A DNA stretch of 64,000 nt from Flavobacterium sp. GSB-24 (GTDB lineage: Bacteria; Bacteroidota; Bacteroidia; Flavobacteriales; Flavobacteriaceae), in the NCBI RefSeq assembly GCF_027924665.1, contig NZ_AP027043.1, positions 4,526,001 through 4,590,000 of the forward strand, in the 5' to 3' direction. The notes below the pieces were generated by a model, which saw only the letters and a list, made by a program, of their open reading frames with translations, had not been told where the DNA came from and ran no database searches. This document shows positions 16,464-26,351 of this stretch, piece after piece. Each line of letters opens with the position of its first letter. Position 1 is the first letter of the stretch. Made by a program: the position numbers and the translations under genes.

Positions 16464-18904
16464 ATTGTAGTTGTAGTGGTATTAATTTTTGAAAGGATTT
16501 TATCAATTTCAATCAAAATACTATCGAAATGTTCTTTATTTAATCCTGCTGTTCCGTTCATTAGTTTTGTAACATCAGCTCTTAATTTGACCAAATGTTG
16601 TTTTCCGTATAATCGTACATCACTGCGCTGCGCTGTATTTAAAGCTTTCCCTGGGTCTGCCTCTTTAGGCAATAACAACAAGTTTAGTTTTTCAATATAA
16701 CTACGCTGTAAACCTCTTCTGTAAAAATCTAATTTTTCATTCCCGCTAAAATTTATCCATACGGTTTGCCCCAGATCGTTTAAAAATTCAGGAACGGTAT
16801 AAGCTCCTTCTGACTGCATTGCTTTAAGGCTGATGTTATAAAGCATTCCAGAACTCAAAAGCATATTTAATACCTGATTTTGCTGATCTGCTATTTGATC
16901 TTCTGTTTTTAAAGCAATTAATTGATTAATTTCCTGCGGATACATCCAAAGAGGCGCAACAAACAATTGTCTTCCTACGTAATCAATCGCTGCTTTTACT
17001 TTTGCTTTTGGAACGGGCTGGTATACTACACCTTTTTCATCGACAGTTCTTTTAGTGATGTAGTTGTTACCTATATATTTTAGTACGTGATATAAATACA
17101 AACCATATTGTCTTACAACTGCTTTGTGCATATCTGATAAATTATCATATGCATCATTTGGCTGATACGTCCATTGAATAAGATTTGGAACTACACGCTT
17201 TAAATTTTTGATTCCGTAATCACTTGCAGTTACTGCATCATCACTAAGATCTTCTGTCTGACTGCGTGGATCTTCGTCTTTACCTTCTCCTCCAAACCAT
17301 AATTTAGGATTTGCAGTCAGGCTATCTGTCGTTAATTTAGCCAGTATTGTTTCTTCTTCAAACTCATCTTTTGCTTTTGGAAAATAGCTGTATCCCCATT
17401 TAAGAGCCCATTTGTCATAAGCACCAATTCGTGGATAAATACCTTGCGGACTAATATTATCTTCTGGCTGTGCAACATAGTTAAAACGTGCATAATCCAT
17501 TATAGAAACGGTATGTCCATTTGCTTCAACCCATTTTTTGTCTCTTAATTTTGCTACTGGAGTTGCGCTGCTCGCTCCCATATTATGACGTAAACCAATT
17601 GTATGACCAATTTCATGCGAAGAAACAAAACGAATTAATTGCCCCATTAATTCATCATCTAAATGCATTTTTCTGGCTCTGGCGTCTAAAGGTCCTGCCT
17701 GAATCATGTACCATCTCTGCACTAATTTCATCACATTATGATACCAGCCAACATGGCTCTCAATGATTTCTCCACTTCTTGGATCACTCACACGTGGTCC
17801 GTAAGCATTTGGTGTTTCAGAAGCATAATATCTTACTACAGAATATCTTGCATCTTCCAAACTCATTGTTTTATCGTCTTCCGGCCATTCTTTACCCACA
17901 ATTGCATTTTTAAAACCTGCAGCTTCAAAAGCTTTCTGCCAGTCGTTGATTCCTGCAATTAAATACGGTCTCCATTTTTTTGGCGTTGCAGGATCGATAT
18001 AATAAACAATTTGTTTTTTAGGTTCAACCAATTCGCCATTTAGATATTTCTTAATGTCTTTGTCTTTTGGTTCCAAACGATAACGCTGAATTATGAATTT
18101 CGTTTGCGCACGCTGCTCATCATCATCGAACAAAACATATTTATTGGCAAAAAAACCAACTCTTTCATCGGCAAAACGTTTGCGCATTGGTGTTTTTGGC
18201 AATAGTACAATAGAAGTATTTAATCGTAAGGTTACACTTCCGCTGCTTGCTGTAGAGTTCGTGTACGTTTTTGTTGTTTTTACCTCAATGTTAATTGGAT
18301 AAGTATCGATCGATTCAATAAAAGATTTATCATCTGCAAGAGAGGTTAGTTTTTTCTCTGTTTTCTCTTTACTTTCCAAAGAAAACATTGGATTATCTTT
18401 CTTGAAGGCATCAGTTACATCAATAACAACATTTCCCGTTTCAGGATTGGTTGTTTTTATTGGAAAAGCGGCCACAATTGGATTTTCATTACTACCTGCT
18501 AATGCTTTTGCCAGCATCGAATCTGCGTTGCGGACATCCTGTTTATATTGTAACGATCTTAAAAAAACGGTATTATTTGCTCCTTTTTCAAAATAAATAG
18601 TCTGCTCGTTGGCTTTTTCACCGCCAAAAACCCCCATTCCTTCTGGAGTAGAAAGGTATCTTGTTACAACAAGCATATATCTATTAAATAAACTGTCAGG
18701 AATTTGAAAGTAAAACTTCGTATCTACCTGGCTAATCGTAAAAAGACCAGCTTTATTTTTAGAATTGTCTTTAATTATTTTCTCGTAGGGCTGTAAACCT
18801 TTCGGCTGTGTACTTGTACTATCCGCTTTTTTTTCGGGCGTTTGGGCAAAACCATGCTGGTGTATAGCCACCAGCATGATTGTTAAAATAAATAATTTCT
18901 TCAT
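16460..18904 (-). CDS. Secreted zinc metalloprotease (DUF5117/DUF4953/DUF5118 type)
   Basis: This 814-residue protein has a signal peptide (about 1-20, ending GFAQ). An N-terminal DUF5118/DUF5117-like part (about 30-290) precedes a metzincin-like catalytic domain (DUF4953). The zinc motif is HEIGHTIGLRHN, with His430, Glu431, His434 and His440, followed by a Met-turn-like VSIMDYARFNY. It is therefore probably an active periplasmic or outer-membrane-associated endopeptidase. It follows SusD by 5 bases and overlaps the DUF3347 gene by 4. This arrangement suggests that the SusCD pair imports peptides or protein-bound cargo, rather than glycans. Confidence 0.9.
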   Translation of the reverse strand: MKKLFILTIMLVAIHQHGFAQTPEKKADSTSTQPKGLQPYEKIIKDNSKNKAGLFTISQVDTKFYFQIPDSLFNRYMLVVTRYLSTPEGMGVFGGEKANEQTIYFEKGANNTVFLRSLQYKQDVRNADSMLAKALAGSNENPIVAAFPIKTTNPETGNVVIDVTDAFKKDNPMFSLESKEKTEKKLTSLADDKSFIESIDTYPINIEVKTTKTYTNSTASSGSVTLRLNTSIVLLPKTPMRKRFADERVGFFANKYVLFDDDEQRAQTKFIIQRYRLEPKDKDIKKYLNGELVEPKKQIVYYIDPATPKKWRPYLIAGINDWQKAFEAAGFKNAIVGKEWPEDDKTMSLEDARYSVVRYYASETPNAYGPRVSDPRSGEIIESHVGWYHNVMKLVQRWYMIQAGPLDARARKMHLDDELMGQLIRFVSSHEIGHTIGLRHNMGASSATPVAKLRDKKWVEANGHTVSIMDYARFNYVAQPEDNISPQGIYPRIGAYDKWALKWGYSYFPKAKDEFEEETILAKLTTDSLTANPKLWFGGEGKDEDPRSQTEDLSDDAVTASDYGIKNLKRVVPNLIQWTYQPNDAYDNLSDMHKAVVRQYGLYLYHVLKYIGNNYITKRTVDEKGVVYQPVPKAKVKAAIDYVGRQLFVAPLWMYPQEINQLIALKTEDQIADQQNQVLNMLLSSGMLYNISLKAMQSEGAYTVPEFLNDLGQTVWINFSGNEKLDFYRRGLQRSYIEKLNLLLLPKEADPGKALNTAQRSDVRLYGKQHLVKLRADVTKLMNGTAGLNKEHFDSILIEIDKILSKINTTTTTI

Positions 18905-18909
18905 GAGAA

Positions 18910-20334
18910 TTAAAATGGAACCTTTTCGTCTGTGTTTAAGGTAAGTTTAGGATTCTTTTGCAAAACAGATAAAGGAAATGGTATAATATATAATCTAGAG
19001 TTTGGCTGCAACGTATATGTTTTTTGAGGAACAGTTTTGTTTACAATTGGAAATACTCTCGTAACTGTTTTAGCATATTCTGTTTCGGTATTTAATCTCT
19101 TCAAATCAAAAAAACGGTTAAAGCCTAAAAGCAGTTCTTTTCTTCTTTCGTTAATAACCAAGTCCATTGTTTCTTTACGAGTAGTTGGAACGGTTAAGTT
19201 AACAGTACCAGATAAAATACGTTTTGCTCTTAATGTATTTAGAACATCAACGGCTTCTTTAAATTGGTTATCTCTTGCGTAACATTCTGCCAGCATTAAA
19301 TATACCTCTGTTGTTTTCATACCAACTGTCGGATAAAAGAATTTTGTATATACCGTTGCCCAATAGGCTGTATTTGAACCCTGATCCAGATTTGTTGCGC
19401 TGGTAGTATTGAAAAACAAATTAAAACGCGCATCGTTTGTACCAAATAAAGTTCTTAGCTCGGGACTGATGATATATTGATAAGCAAAGTTCATCTCATT
19501 ATAACCCGTCATATACATGTAACTTAGGACTTCAACATTATTTGCTGCTGGAACAGGAAGTACATTTGGTCCGCCTTGGGCATTATAAGCAACCATATCA
19601 AATATTTGATTGTTATAGCTTAATGATTTTTCTGCAGCTTCTTTTGCTTGGGCAATTTCACGTTTAAACAAATGAACTTTAGCCTTAAATGCATAAGCAA
19701 ATGCTAATGAAGGGTGGTAAATGTCAAGTGGTTTTTCTTGAAGAAACGGCAGTGCATCTTCAATATCTTTCTGAATAAAATCGTAAACCTGGGCTACGGT
19801 AGATTTTGAAGGCTGTGCTTCTAAATCAAATTTATCCATAATACAAATTCCGCCATCTGTAGCAGCAGTCTGAGGATCATAACCTTTTGCGTAAGTATTC
19901 ACCAATAAAAAGTGATCGTAAGCTCTGTAAATTTTAGCTTCTGCTTTTGCTAAACGCTTCGTGTTTTCATCGCCTTTGCTCTCATCTACTAATGAAATAA
20001 TGGTATTCCATCTGTTTATATAGGTGTAAGCCTGATTATAAAAACTAGAACTTCCAATTAAAGAGACTCTATCTACACTTTCATCAAAAGTAAAATTGAC
20101 AATATCTACGTTTGGAGTTTTGCCTATTACGTTTGCTTCTTTCATCCATTGATCGTCTGACAAATACTGAAAGTTATTGATTGGATAACCTCTGTTTGGC
20201 AGCGATACCAATTCAAGAAATTGTTCTGGTGTTTCAATAACTAAAGCTCCTTTTGGCGTAATATCTGTATAATCTTCGCATGATGTTACTGTAAGCATCA
20301 TCAGCGACAGCAGTGTTATATATATCTTTTTCAT
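18910..20334 (-). CDS. SusD/RagB-like surface lipoprotein (peptide/nutrient uptake)
   Basis: This 474-residue SusD-family protein carries a lipobox cysteine at Cys19 (VTSCEDYTD) followed by acidic residues, consistent with surface display. The helical TPR-like core and the C-terminal block LAECYARDNQFKEAVDVLNTLRAKR, then ERRKELLLGFNRFFDLKRL, are typical of RagB/SusD. It would cap the SusC channel and bind cargo. It sits 4 bases after susC and 5 bases before the metalloprotease. The lack of glycosidases nearby argues for a non-glycan substrate. Confidence 0.93.
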   Translation of the reverse strand: MKKIYITLLSLMMLTVTSCEDYTDITPKGALVIETPEQFLELVSLPNRGYPINNFQYLSDDQWMKEANVIGKTPNVDIVNFTFDESVDRVSLIGSSSFYNQAYTYINRWNTIISLVDESKGDENTKRLAKAEAKIYRAYDHFLLVNTYAKGYDPQTAATDGGICIMDKFDLEAQPSKSTVAQVYDFIQKDIEDALPFLQEKPLDIYHPSLAFAYAFKAKVHLFKREIAQAKEAAEKSLSYNNQIFDMVAYNAQGGPNVLPVPAANNVEVLSYMYMTGYNEMNFAYQYIISPELRTLFGTNDARFNLFFNTTSATNLDQGSNTAYWATVYTKFFYPTVGMKTTEVYLMLAECYARDNQFKEAVDVLNTLRAKRILSGTVNLTVPTTRKETMDLVINERRKELLLGFNRFFDLKRLNTETEYAKTVTRVFPIVNKTVPQKTYTLQPNSRLYIIPFPLSVLQKNPKLTLNTDEKVPF

Positions 20335-20338
20335 TTTT

Positions 20339-23300
20339 TTAAAGAGTAAGGTTAAAGCCTAATAAATACGTTTTTGGCGATGGCAAATTACGTGTAGCAG
20401 AGTTTGCGCTGTAAACTTCTGGGTCGATACGATTTCCGGCTGCACTCCAATACCAAATATTATTCATTTGAAAAGTAAATTTTGCTGATGAAATATTCAT
20501 TTTAGCAGCAAAGGTTTTTGGCAGATTATAACCTAGTGAAATGTTTCTAAGTTTGATATAATCTCCATCTACAACATTTGCACTTGAATTTTTCCACTGG
20601 CTGCTTATAGTAGTTGCGTAATTTCTAACACTTTCGTCTAAATCTACATATAAACGCGTATTACCATTTTGATTGGCATCTGTGTAACGATCTGCAATAC
20701 CTGATAGGTTTACCACATCTGTATCCATCGCAAGAACTTCTTTACGCATTACGTTCCCACCAGAGAAAACAAATAAGAAATTCAAATCAAACTGCTTATA
20801 CGAAAATCGCTGTGATAACGAACCTGTATAAGTTGGCATTAAACTTCCCATGTTTACTAATGCATCGGGATTTGTTACCGTTTTTATACTTGTAGAAATT
20901 GGATTGCCATTTGCATCAAAAGTAATTGATGGATTGCCATTTTCATCTAAAACGTACGGATAACCATTTGTTGTTCCTCCGTATTGGTATGCATATAAAC
21001 TATTGTACAATTCATTTTCTTCAAAGAAATCTCCAGGCGAAGCAATATATACAGAAGCTGATGACTGTGCTCTTGTCACTTTTCTAACAGTTGTTTTGTT
21101 GTAAGCAAATACAACATTAGAAGCTACACGAAAACTACCATTGTTGTACCATTCAGACCCAACAGTAAATTCGACTCCTTTGTTTAATAACGCTCCAGCA
21201 TTAATTCTTCTTGTCAAAGCTCCCACTGTAGGATCTAAATCTGTCGTTGCCAATAAGTCGCTGCTATATTTACGGTATAAATCGATACTACCATTTAACT
21301 TCGCCCTAAACAAACTATAATCTAAACCAACGTTTGTACTTTGCGTTTTCTCCCATCTTAACATAGGATTAGGCTGTGCTGTAATATTGGTGTATTGTAA
21401 AGATTGATATAAGTTATCGTTTCTTCTTGTAGCGGTAATGTATGGAGTTGTACTTTGATCTATATTTCCGTTAATACCATAAGTTCCTCTAAGTTTAAGA
21501 GAGGTTACCCACTTTACTTCTTTCATGAATTCTTCATTGCTGACATTCCATCCTAAACCTGCAGACCATAAAGGACGATTTTTATACTTCGGATCTACTC
21601 CAAATAAATCTGCTCTATCTACACGGTAACTTCCTGTTAAGTTATATTTAGATAAATAGGTGTAACTCGCAGTACTAAATACTGAAAAATAACGGTGTAG
21701 TATTTCTTTTTGTGTTCTCGCTAAAGCCCCTAAAGTTCTATTATTTCCGAATATATAACTTGAAACTCCAGTCTGACTTAACGCAAGATTATTCATTACA
21801 GCCGATGTAAGCGTTACAGGGTCGTAACCATAACGCAGCGACTCGACAGTTCTTGGCAGAAAAGTTTCGCGCATTTCAAAACCAGCTAAAGCATTAATAG
21901 AATGTTTCCCTTCGCCAAATTCCTCAGCATAGTCTAACTGATTTCTAAAAGAGTAATTAGTAGATTGATTACTAGATTGTTCGTAACGTCCTCCTGTAGA
22001 AAAGCCTTCTACTGGTGTATAAACATTTGTTGTTGGATTATATCCTGTCAGTGTATTAATTGCATAACGCATTTTATAAGAGTTAATGTCATAATACTGT
22101 TCATTATCGTTTCTTCTTACCTCATATTGAAACTGTGTATTATAACTTAGTCCTCTCCAAATTTTAGCTTTTAGGTTAGCAAATGCTCTTAAACTTAGTG
22201 AATTTTGTTTCTCAATCCCTTCTTGAAGTGAGTTTAAAATATTAAAAGACATTGGTTTAAAACCACTTAAACTTGCCAGTTTTTCGGCAACAGCCGGATT
22301 AATAACACCGCTGGAAGTAAAACCATCTCTAATTCCAACAAAAGGTGCTATTACAAGATTTCCATTGTCATCTGTAATTCGCTCGTATCTTTTTTGAATA
22401 GTCAGGTAATCATTATAATCACCATCGGTTACGTCGTCATTGCTATAAGTTCCATTTATCCCAAATGTTGCATTCAACCAGTTATTGATCTGAAAACTGC
22501 TTTTTGCATAAAGATTAAAGGCTCTGCTTTGGTTGAATTTTACCCGATTTTTTGATTCGTCGTAATTTAACGACACGTATGTATTTTGTTTACTTGTACT
22601 ACCAGAAAATGCAATATTGTAACGCTGTCTGAATTCATTCTGCCATACATTATCATGATAATCTTGTATGTAGTCGTTTTTTCTCCATTGCGCAAGTGTG
22701 CTGTCGTAATCAGCATTACTAATTTTTCCTTCTTCCAAATTTCTGTTCAGCTGATAAAGAGGACTGTAATATTTCATACTGCTGTTTCCAATATCTCCAT
22801 AATTGTTAAACATCGTCGATGTGTTTGCAAATCTGGCTCTTTCTCTATTGTATACAGCTTGTTCAAGATCAATTATATCACTTGTAGAAGCATAATTCAT
22901 ATCTCGCAAATTCGGTTTTTCGGCAATAAAGAAATCTGAATTTATACTTACTTTTAATTTCCCATTTCCTTTTTTGGTTGTTAAGACGATAATACCATTT
23001 GCTGCTCTTGAACCGTAAATAGAAGCCGCAGCTGCGTCTTTAAGAACGTCTACACTTTCTATATCATAAGGATTAATATCATTTAGAGTCAATTCTGTTG
23101 GAAGACCATCTATTACAATAAGCGGACTGTAACCAACTTCAAGAGAAGAAAAAGTACCTATACCTCTCAAGATTGGTTTATCTGCTGCAGCGCCGCTTGG
23201 ATTTTTTTGAAACATCAAACCTGCAACACGACCTTCCAGCGCACTTGATAAATCAGTATTAATGTTTTCATTTAATGTTTTTTCATCAACTTTGGCAATT

Positions 23301-23986
23301 GCTCCAGTAAAATTACTTCTTGCTATGGTTTGAAATCCCGTTATCACAACTTCTTTCATCGCAGCCACTTTGTCCTCTACAACTAGGGTCAGCTGTGTTT
23401 TGCCTGAGATACCAAAAGATTTTTTCTCAATAGTCAATCCAGAGCATTCAAGAATGCCATTTTCTGGAACATTATCAAATGTAAAACTTCCGTCAAAATC
23501 GGTTATACTATTTCTGTTTGTTCCTACAAGGGTAACAGTGACTCCAGGAAAAGGCTCATTTTTATTATTTAAGACCTTTCCTCGGACGTCGATTGATCCG
23601 TTTCCCAAATTTTCCGCTTTTTCTTTTCCTGCAGTTACCACAATGGTTTGATTGGTAAGCGAGTATTTTAAATTTTGCGAACTGAAAATTCGATTTAATG
23701 TTTCTTTTAAACTCGAATTCTTTACATAAATAGTAACAGGATTCGAATCTTTGAGCAATTTCTGAGTATAAAAGACTTCGTAGTTACTTTGTTTAGCAAC
23801 TTCTTTTAAAACCGTTTCAAGCGGTGCGTCTTTGAAATTAATGCTAATATTCTGCGCTTGTCCTGAATAACTGCAAAGCAGCATAATAAGTGCACCGAAT
23901 ATCTTTAAACAAGTAGAAAAATTAAATCTGGGAATCTTTTTTCCAGATTTTTTGTAAGGTTTTTTTGGTTGTAAATTTAATTTCAT
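20339..23986 (-). CDS. SusC/RagA-type TonB-dependent transporter with STN domain
   Basis: This outer-membrane transporter starts best at ATG 23986, because the longer frame begins with TTG. It has about 1215 residues. A basic N-terminus leads to a signal segment ending SGQAQ. An STN domain follows (NISINFKDAPLETVLKEV..., about 45-120), which in FecA-type systems contacts the FecR protein to signal occupancy. Next come a carboxypeptidase-regulatory-like domain (about 125-205), a TonB-box/plug region (VVITGFQTIARSNF...) and a 22-strand barrel ending in FNLTL. With the upstream ECF sigma and FecR genes it forms a cell-surface signalling system that would sense its own substrate. SusD follows 4 bases later. 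Confidence 0.94.
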   Translation of the reverse strand: MKLNLQPKKPYKKSGKKIPRFNFSTCLKIFGALIMLLCSYSGQAQNISINFKDAPLETVLKEVAKQSNYEVFYTQKLLKDSNPVTIYVKNSSLKETLNRIFSSQNLKYSLTNQTIVVTAGKEKAENLGNGSIDVRGKVLNNKNEPFPGVTVTLVGTNRNSITDFDGSFTFDNVPENGILECSGLTIEKKSFGISGKTQLTLVVEDKVAAMKEVVITGFQTIARSNFTGAIAKVDEKTLNENINTDLSSALEGRVAGLMFQKNPSGAAADKPILRGIGTFSSLEVGYSPLIVIDGLPTELTLNDINPYDIESVDVLKDAAAASIYGSRAANGIIVLTTKKGNGKLKVSINSDFFIAEKPNLRDMNYASTSDIIDLEQAVYNRERARFANTSTMFNNYGDIGNSSMKYYSPLYQLNRNLEEGKISNADYDSTLAQWRKNDYIQDYHDNVWQNEFRQRYNIAFSGSTSKQNTYVSLNYDESKNRVKFNQSRAFNLYAKSSFQINNWLNATFGINGTYSNDDVTDGDYNDYLTIQKRYERITDDNGNLVIAPFVGIRDGFTSSGVINPAVAEKLASLSGFKPMSFNILNSLQEGIEKQNSLSLRAFANLKAKIWRGLSYNTQFQYEVRRNDNEQYYDINSYKMRYAINTLTGYNPTTNVYTPVEGFSTGGRYEQSSNQSTNYSFRNQLDYAEEFGEGKHSINALAGFEMRETFLPRTVESLRYGYDPVTLTSAVMNNLALSQTGVSSYIFGNNRTLGALARTQKEILHRYFSVFSTASYTYLSKYNLTGSYRVDRADLFGVDPKYKNRPLWSAGLGWNVSNEEFMKEVKWVTSLKLRGTYGINGNIDQSTTPYITATRRNDNLYQSLQYTNITAQPNPMLRWEKTQSTNVGLDYSLFRAKLNGSIDLYRKYSSDLLATTDLDPTVGALTRRINAGALLNKGVEFTVGSEWYNNGSFRVASNVVFAYNKTTVRKVTRAQSSASVYIASPGDFFEENELYNSLYAYQYGGTTNGYPYVLDENGNPSITFDANGNPISTSIKTVTNPDALVNMGSLMPTYTGSLSQRFSYKQFDLNFLFVFSGGNVMRKEVLAMDTDVVNLSGIADRYTDANQNGNTRLYVDLDESVRNYATTISSQWKNSSANVVDGDYIKLRNISLGYNLPKTFAAKMNISSAKFTFQMNNIWYWSAAGNRIDPEVYSANSATRNLPSPKTYLLGFNLTL

Positions 23987-24034
23987 ACATTTACATTGGT
24001 TATAGTTAAACAATAGGTGGACAACTTATACTGG

Positions 24035-24093
24035 CTATAAACTTTTATAACAACCAGAAGCATCGCAACTGCCTCTGGTTTTTTAGTTTATAG
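24035..24093 (-). promoter_or_regulatory. Nested stem-loop between fecR and susC
   Basis: An outer 9-bp stem (24035-24043 with 24085-24093) encloses an inner 7-bp stem (24052-24058 with 24074-24080). The structure lies between the FecR stop and the SusC start. It could act as a partial terminator or mRNA processing site that sets different levels of regulator and transporter. Confidence 0.5.
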
Positions 24094-24118
24094 ACCAATA
24101 TATACGGTAAATCTAGCT

Positions 24119-25258
24119 TTAGGGATAAACAATAATTGTTTTTCCTTCGACCTTAAATTTTATATTACTAAGCTCAAGTACTTTTAATACTTCAGATAAA
24201 TTTTTATTCATAAACGTACCTCCGTTAAATCTCACATCCGAAACATTGCCGCGGTATTCTACTTTAATTCCGTACCAGCGTTCCAGTTGTTTCATCACTG
24301 TTTTTAAGTCGGCATTATCAAATTTAAAACGGCCGTTTTTCCAGGCAATCGCAGCTTCGGTATCCACTTCTTTAATTTTAATTTTAGCAAAATTGTCAGA
24401 TACACTAGACTGCTGTCCGGGTTTTAAAATTGATTTTTGATTTTTATAAGAAACCGCAACACTTCCTTCTAATAAAGTGGTTTTTAAAACCGATTCATTA
24501 TTATAAGCATGGACGTTAAAATGAGTTCCCAGTACTTCAATCGACTGGTTGCCTGACTTTACTATAAAAGGTTTATTTTTATTTTTGGCTACTTCAAAAT
24601 AAGCTTCTCCTTCTAACTCCACAACTCTTTGATCGCCGTTAAACTGAGTTGGATATTTAATGGATGAAACGGTATTTAAGTATACTTTGGTTCCATCTGC
24701 CAAGACAATATTATACTGTCCTCCTGTTGGAGTTGAAAGCGTATTAAATGAATCTGGATCATCTTTTGAAGCATCAGCATTTGGATTAATGATATAAGTA
24801 ATAACACCATTTGCTCCCATTTTAATAGTCACCTCTTGCTCGTCTCCTTCTTTCGCAATTGTATCTTTTCCAGAAATCGCAGACAGGACAATTTGTTTTC
24901 CGTTAGAAAGCGTTAAGATTCCTCTAGTGCCTCCTGGAGCAATTTCTTGTGGTTTTGCAGCAACCTCAATATTTTGTTGTTTGGGTTTGGTGAAATAAAA
25001 TATTCCCGTACCCAATAATACGGCTATTGATGCGGCCGCAGCAACACGAGGCCAAATGCGAATTACTTTTGTTTCTTTATACAAAGGTAATTTCGATTGC
25101 AGCAATTTGTAACTATCCTGTAGTTCATACTCATTAAGCTGGCTGTTACTATTCGAAGCTTTATGCAAATACCAGGCATCGAGTTTGTCTTTATCTTCAT
25201 GAGATAAAGTCCCTTCCTGATATTTTTTTAGCAATGCTAAAATTTCCGTTTCATTCAT
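24119..25258 (-). CDS. FecR-family anti-sigma factor
   Basis: This 379-residue inner-membrane protein has a cytoplasmic N-terminal helical sigma-binding part (about 1-75) and one membrane segment (about 82-100, VAAAASIAVLLGTGIFYF). The periplasmic FecR domain is about 170-290, with LADGTKVYLNTVSSIKYPTQF and GEAYFEVAKNKNKPFIV, followed by a C-terminal DUF4974/STN-like part (about 310-379, RFKFDNADLKTVMKQLERWY). It would hold the ECF sigma factor and release it when the STN domain of the neighbouring SusC signals. It lies about 195 bases downstream of the sigma gene. Confidence 0.93.
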   Translation of the reverse strand: MNETEILALLKKYQEGTLSHEDKDKLDAWYLHKASNSNSQLNEYELQDSYKLLQSKLPLYKETKVIRIWPRVAAAASIAVLLGTGIFYFTKPKQQNIEVAAKPQEIAPGGTRGILTLSNGKQIVLSAISGKDTIAKEGDEQEVTIKMGANGVITYIINPNADASKDDPDSFNTLSTPTGGQYNIVLADGTKVYLNTVSSIKYPTQFNGDQRVVELEGEAYFEVAKNKNKPFIVKSGNQSIEVLGTHFNVHAYNNESVLKTTLLEGSVAVSYKNQKSILKPGQQSSVSDNFAKIKIKEVDTEAAIAWKNGRFKFDNADLKTVMKQLERWYGIKVEYRGNVSDVRFNGGTFMNKNLSEVLKVLELSNIKFKVEGKTIIVYP

Positions 25259-25453
25259 AAATACAATACGAAATTTGGTCCCGTTTTAAGTAAGACAGTT
25301 AGAAATGAGTTTTGTCATAGACAATGACAAAAAAAAATTAAAAAATTATTATCATATCATTAATAAAGCAAGAATAGTATTAACTCTTCTTTACGGATTA
25401 CAACGATATATCAATATTTTACGAGAGAAATTAACAAAAACACAGCGACATAG

Positions 25454-26023
25454 TTACCACATAAAAACACCCATAAAATTTTTGAGTTTTTCTCGTAATA
25501 TTTTAACGGAATTATAAACTTGCTGTTTGGCTGTTTTGTCTGTAATATTTAATTGAAGTGCAATTTCATCATATGAAAGTTCTTCAACTTTCCTTAAGAG
25601 AAAAACTTCGCGCATTTTTTCGGGAAGCAAAGCAATTTCTTTTGCAATTATTGCTTCTAATTCTTTTTCTCTAAGTCTAGAATCAGCAAATACATAGTCG
25701 TTTTCAACAAAATTAGAAATGGAATCGGCATAGCGGGAAACCACTTTTTCATGAGCGATATAATTGAGTACTCTATTTTTTACCGCTTTATATAAATAGG
25801 AAGAAAGAGATCCTGTTAGTATCAATTCGTAACGTTTGTTCCAGATCGAAAGAAAAACCTCTTGAACAACGTCATTGGCCTCATCTTGATTTTCAAGTAT
25901 TTTATAGGCATGATTCAATAAAAGTTTCGAATACCTTTGAAAAATTTCTGTATACGCTAGCTGATCATCTTCTTTAAGAAGATCAACTAAAATATGATCA
26001 GCATATTCGCTATAAATAGGCAT
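25454..26023 (-). CDS. ECF sigma-70 factor
   Basis: This 189-residue ECF sigma factor has region 2 at about 20-85 (YTEIFQRYSKLLLNHAYKIL, NDVVQEVFLSIWNKR) and region 4 at about 130-180 (LPEKMREVFLLRKVEELSYDEIALQLNITDKTAKQQV). It is the SusC/FecR-linked type common in Bacteroidota and would transcribe the downstream SusCD-metalloprotease operon, probably including itself. No -7 consensus was seen in front of it. Confidence 0.93.
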   Translation of the reverse strand: MPIYSEYADHILVDLLKEDDQLAYTEIFQRYSKLLLNHAYKILENQDEANDVVQEVFLSIWNKRYELILTGSLSSYLYKAVKNRVLNYIAHEKVVSRYADSISNFVENDYVFADSRLREKELEAIIAKEIALLPEKMREVFLLRKVEELSYDEIALQLNITDKTAKQQVYNSVKILREKLKNFMGVFMW

Positions 26024-26351
26024 TTATGGGAAGGGTTGAGAATCAAAAAAGCAATATTAAACATTTTTTGTGTTAAAAACTAAAAGATGATTCAGTTACA
26101 AAAGGATGCATAGTTTTATAAGAATCCTTTTCTTACATCATCTTTTATTGATGATTCCATTATGCGAAAAAAGCGATTTTACTGGTCTCTTTTTCTAATG
26201 AAAAATTTCAGATTTTCACTTACAATTAAAATCAGAAATATTCTAAAACAACAAAACAGAAAATGATCTTTTGGACCAATTTCTGTTTTTAAATTCGATT
26301 AGAATGCAATCAAGCAATTCTAATTAATGCTTTCTGTTCTTAGAAACTTTT
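26024..26351. other. Intergenic region between lipoprotein gene and ECF sigma operon
   Basis: This 328-base gap separates the end of the pectin locus from the sigma/FecR operon. It holds one terminator-like stem-loop (26253-26289) for the upstream lipoprotein gene and presumably the sigma promoter. No coding frame was recognised. Confidence 0.5.
26253..26289 (-). terminator. Terminator of the pectin locus
   Basis: A 10-bp stem (26253-26262 with 26280-26289) with a 17-base loop is followed, on the minus strand, by a T-rich stretch. It lies 63 bases after the stop of the last lipoprotein gene. Confidence 0.6.
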
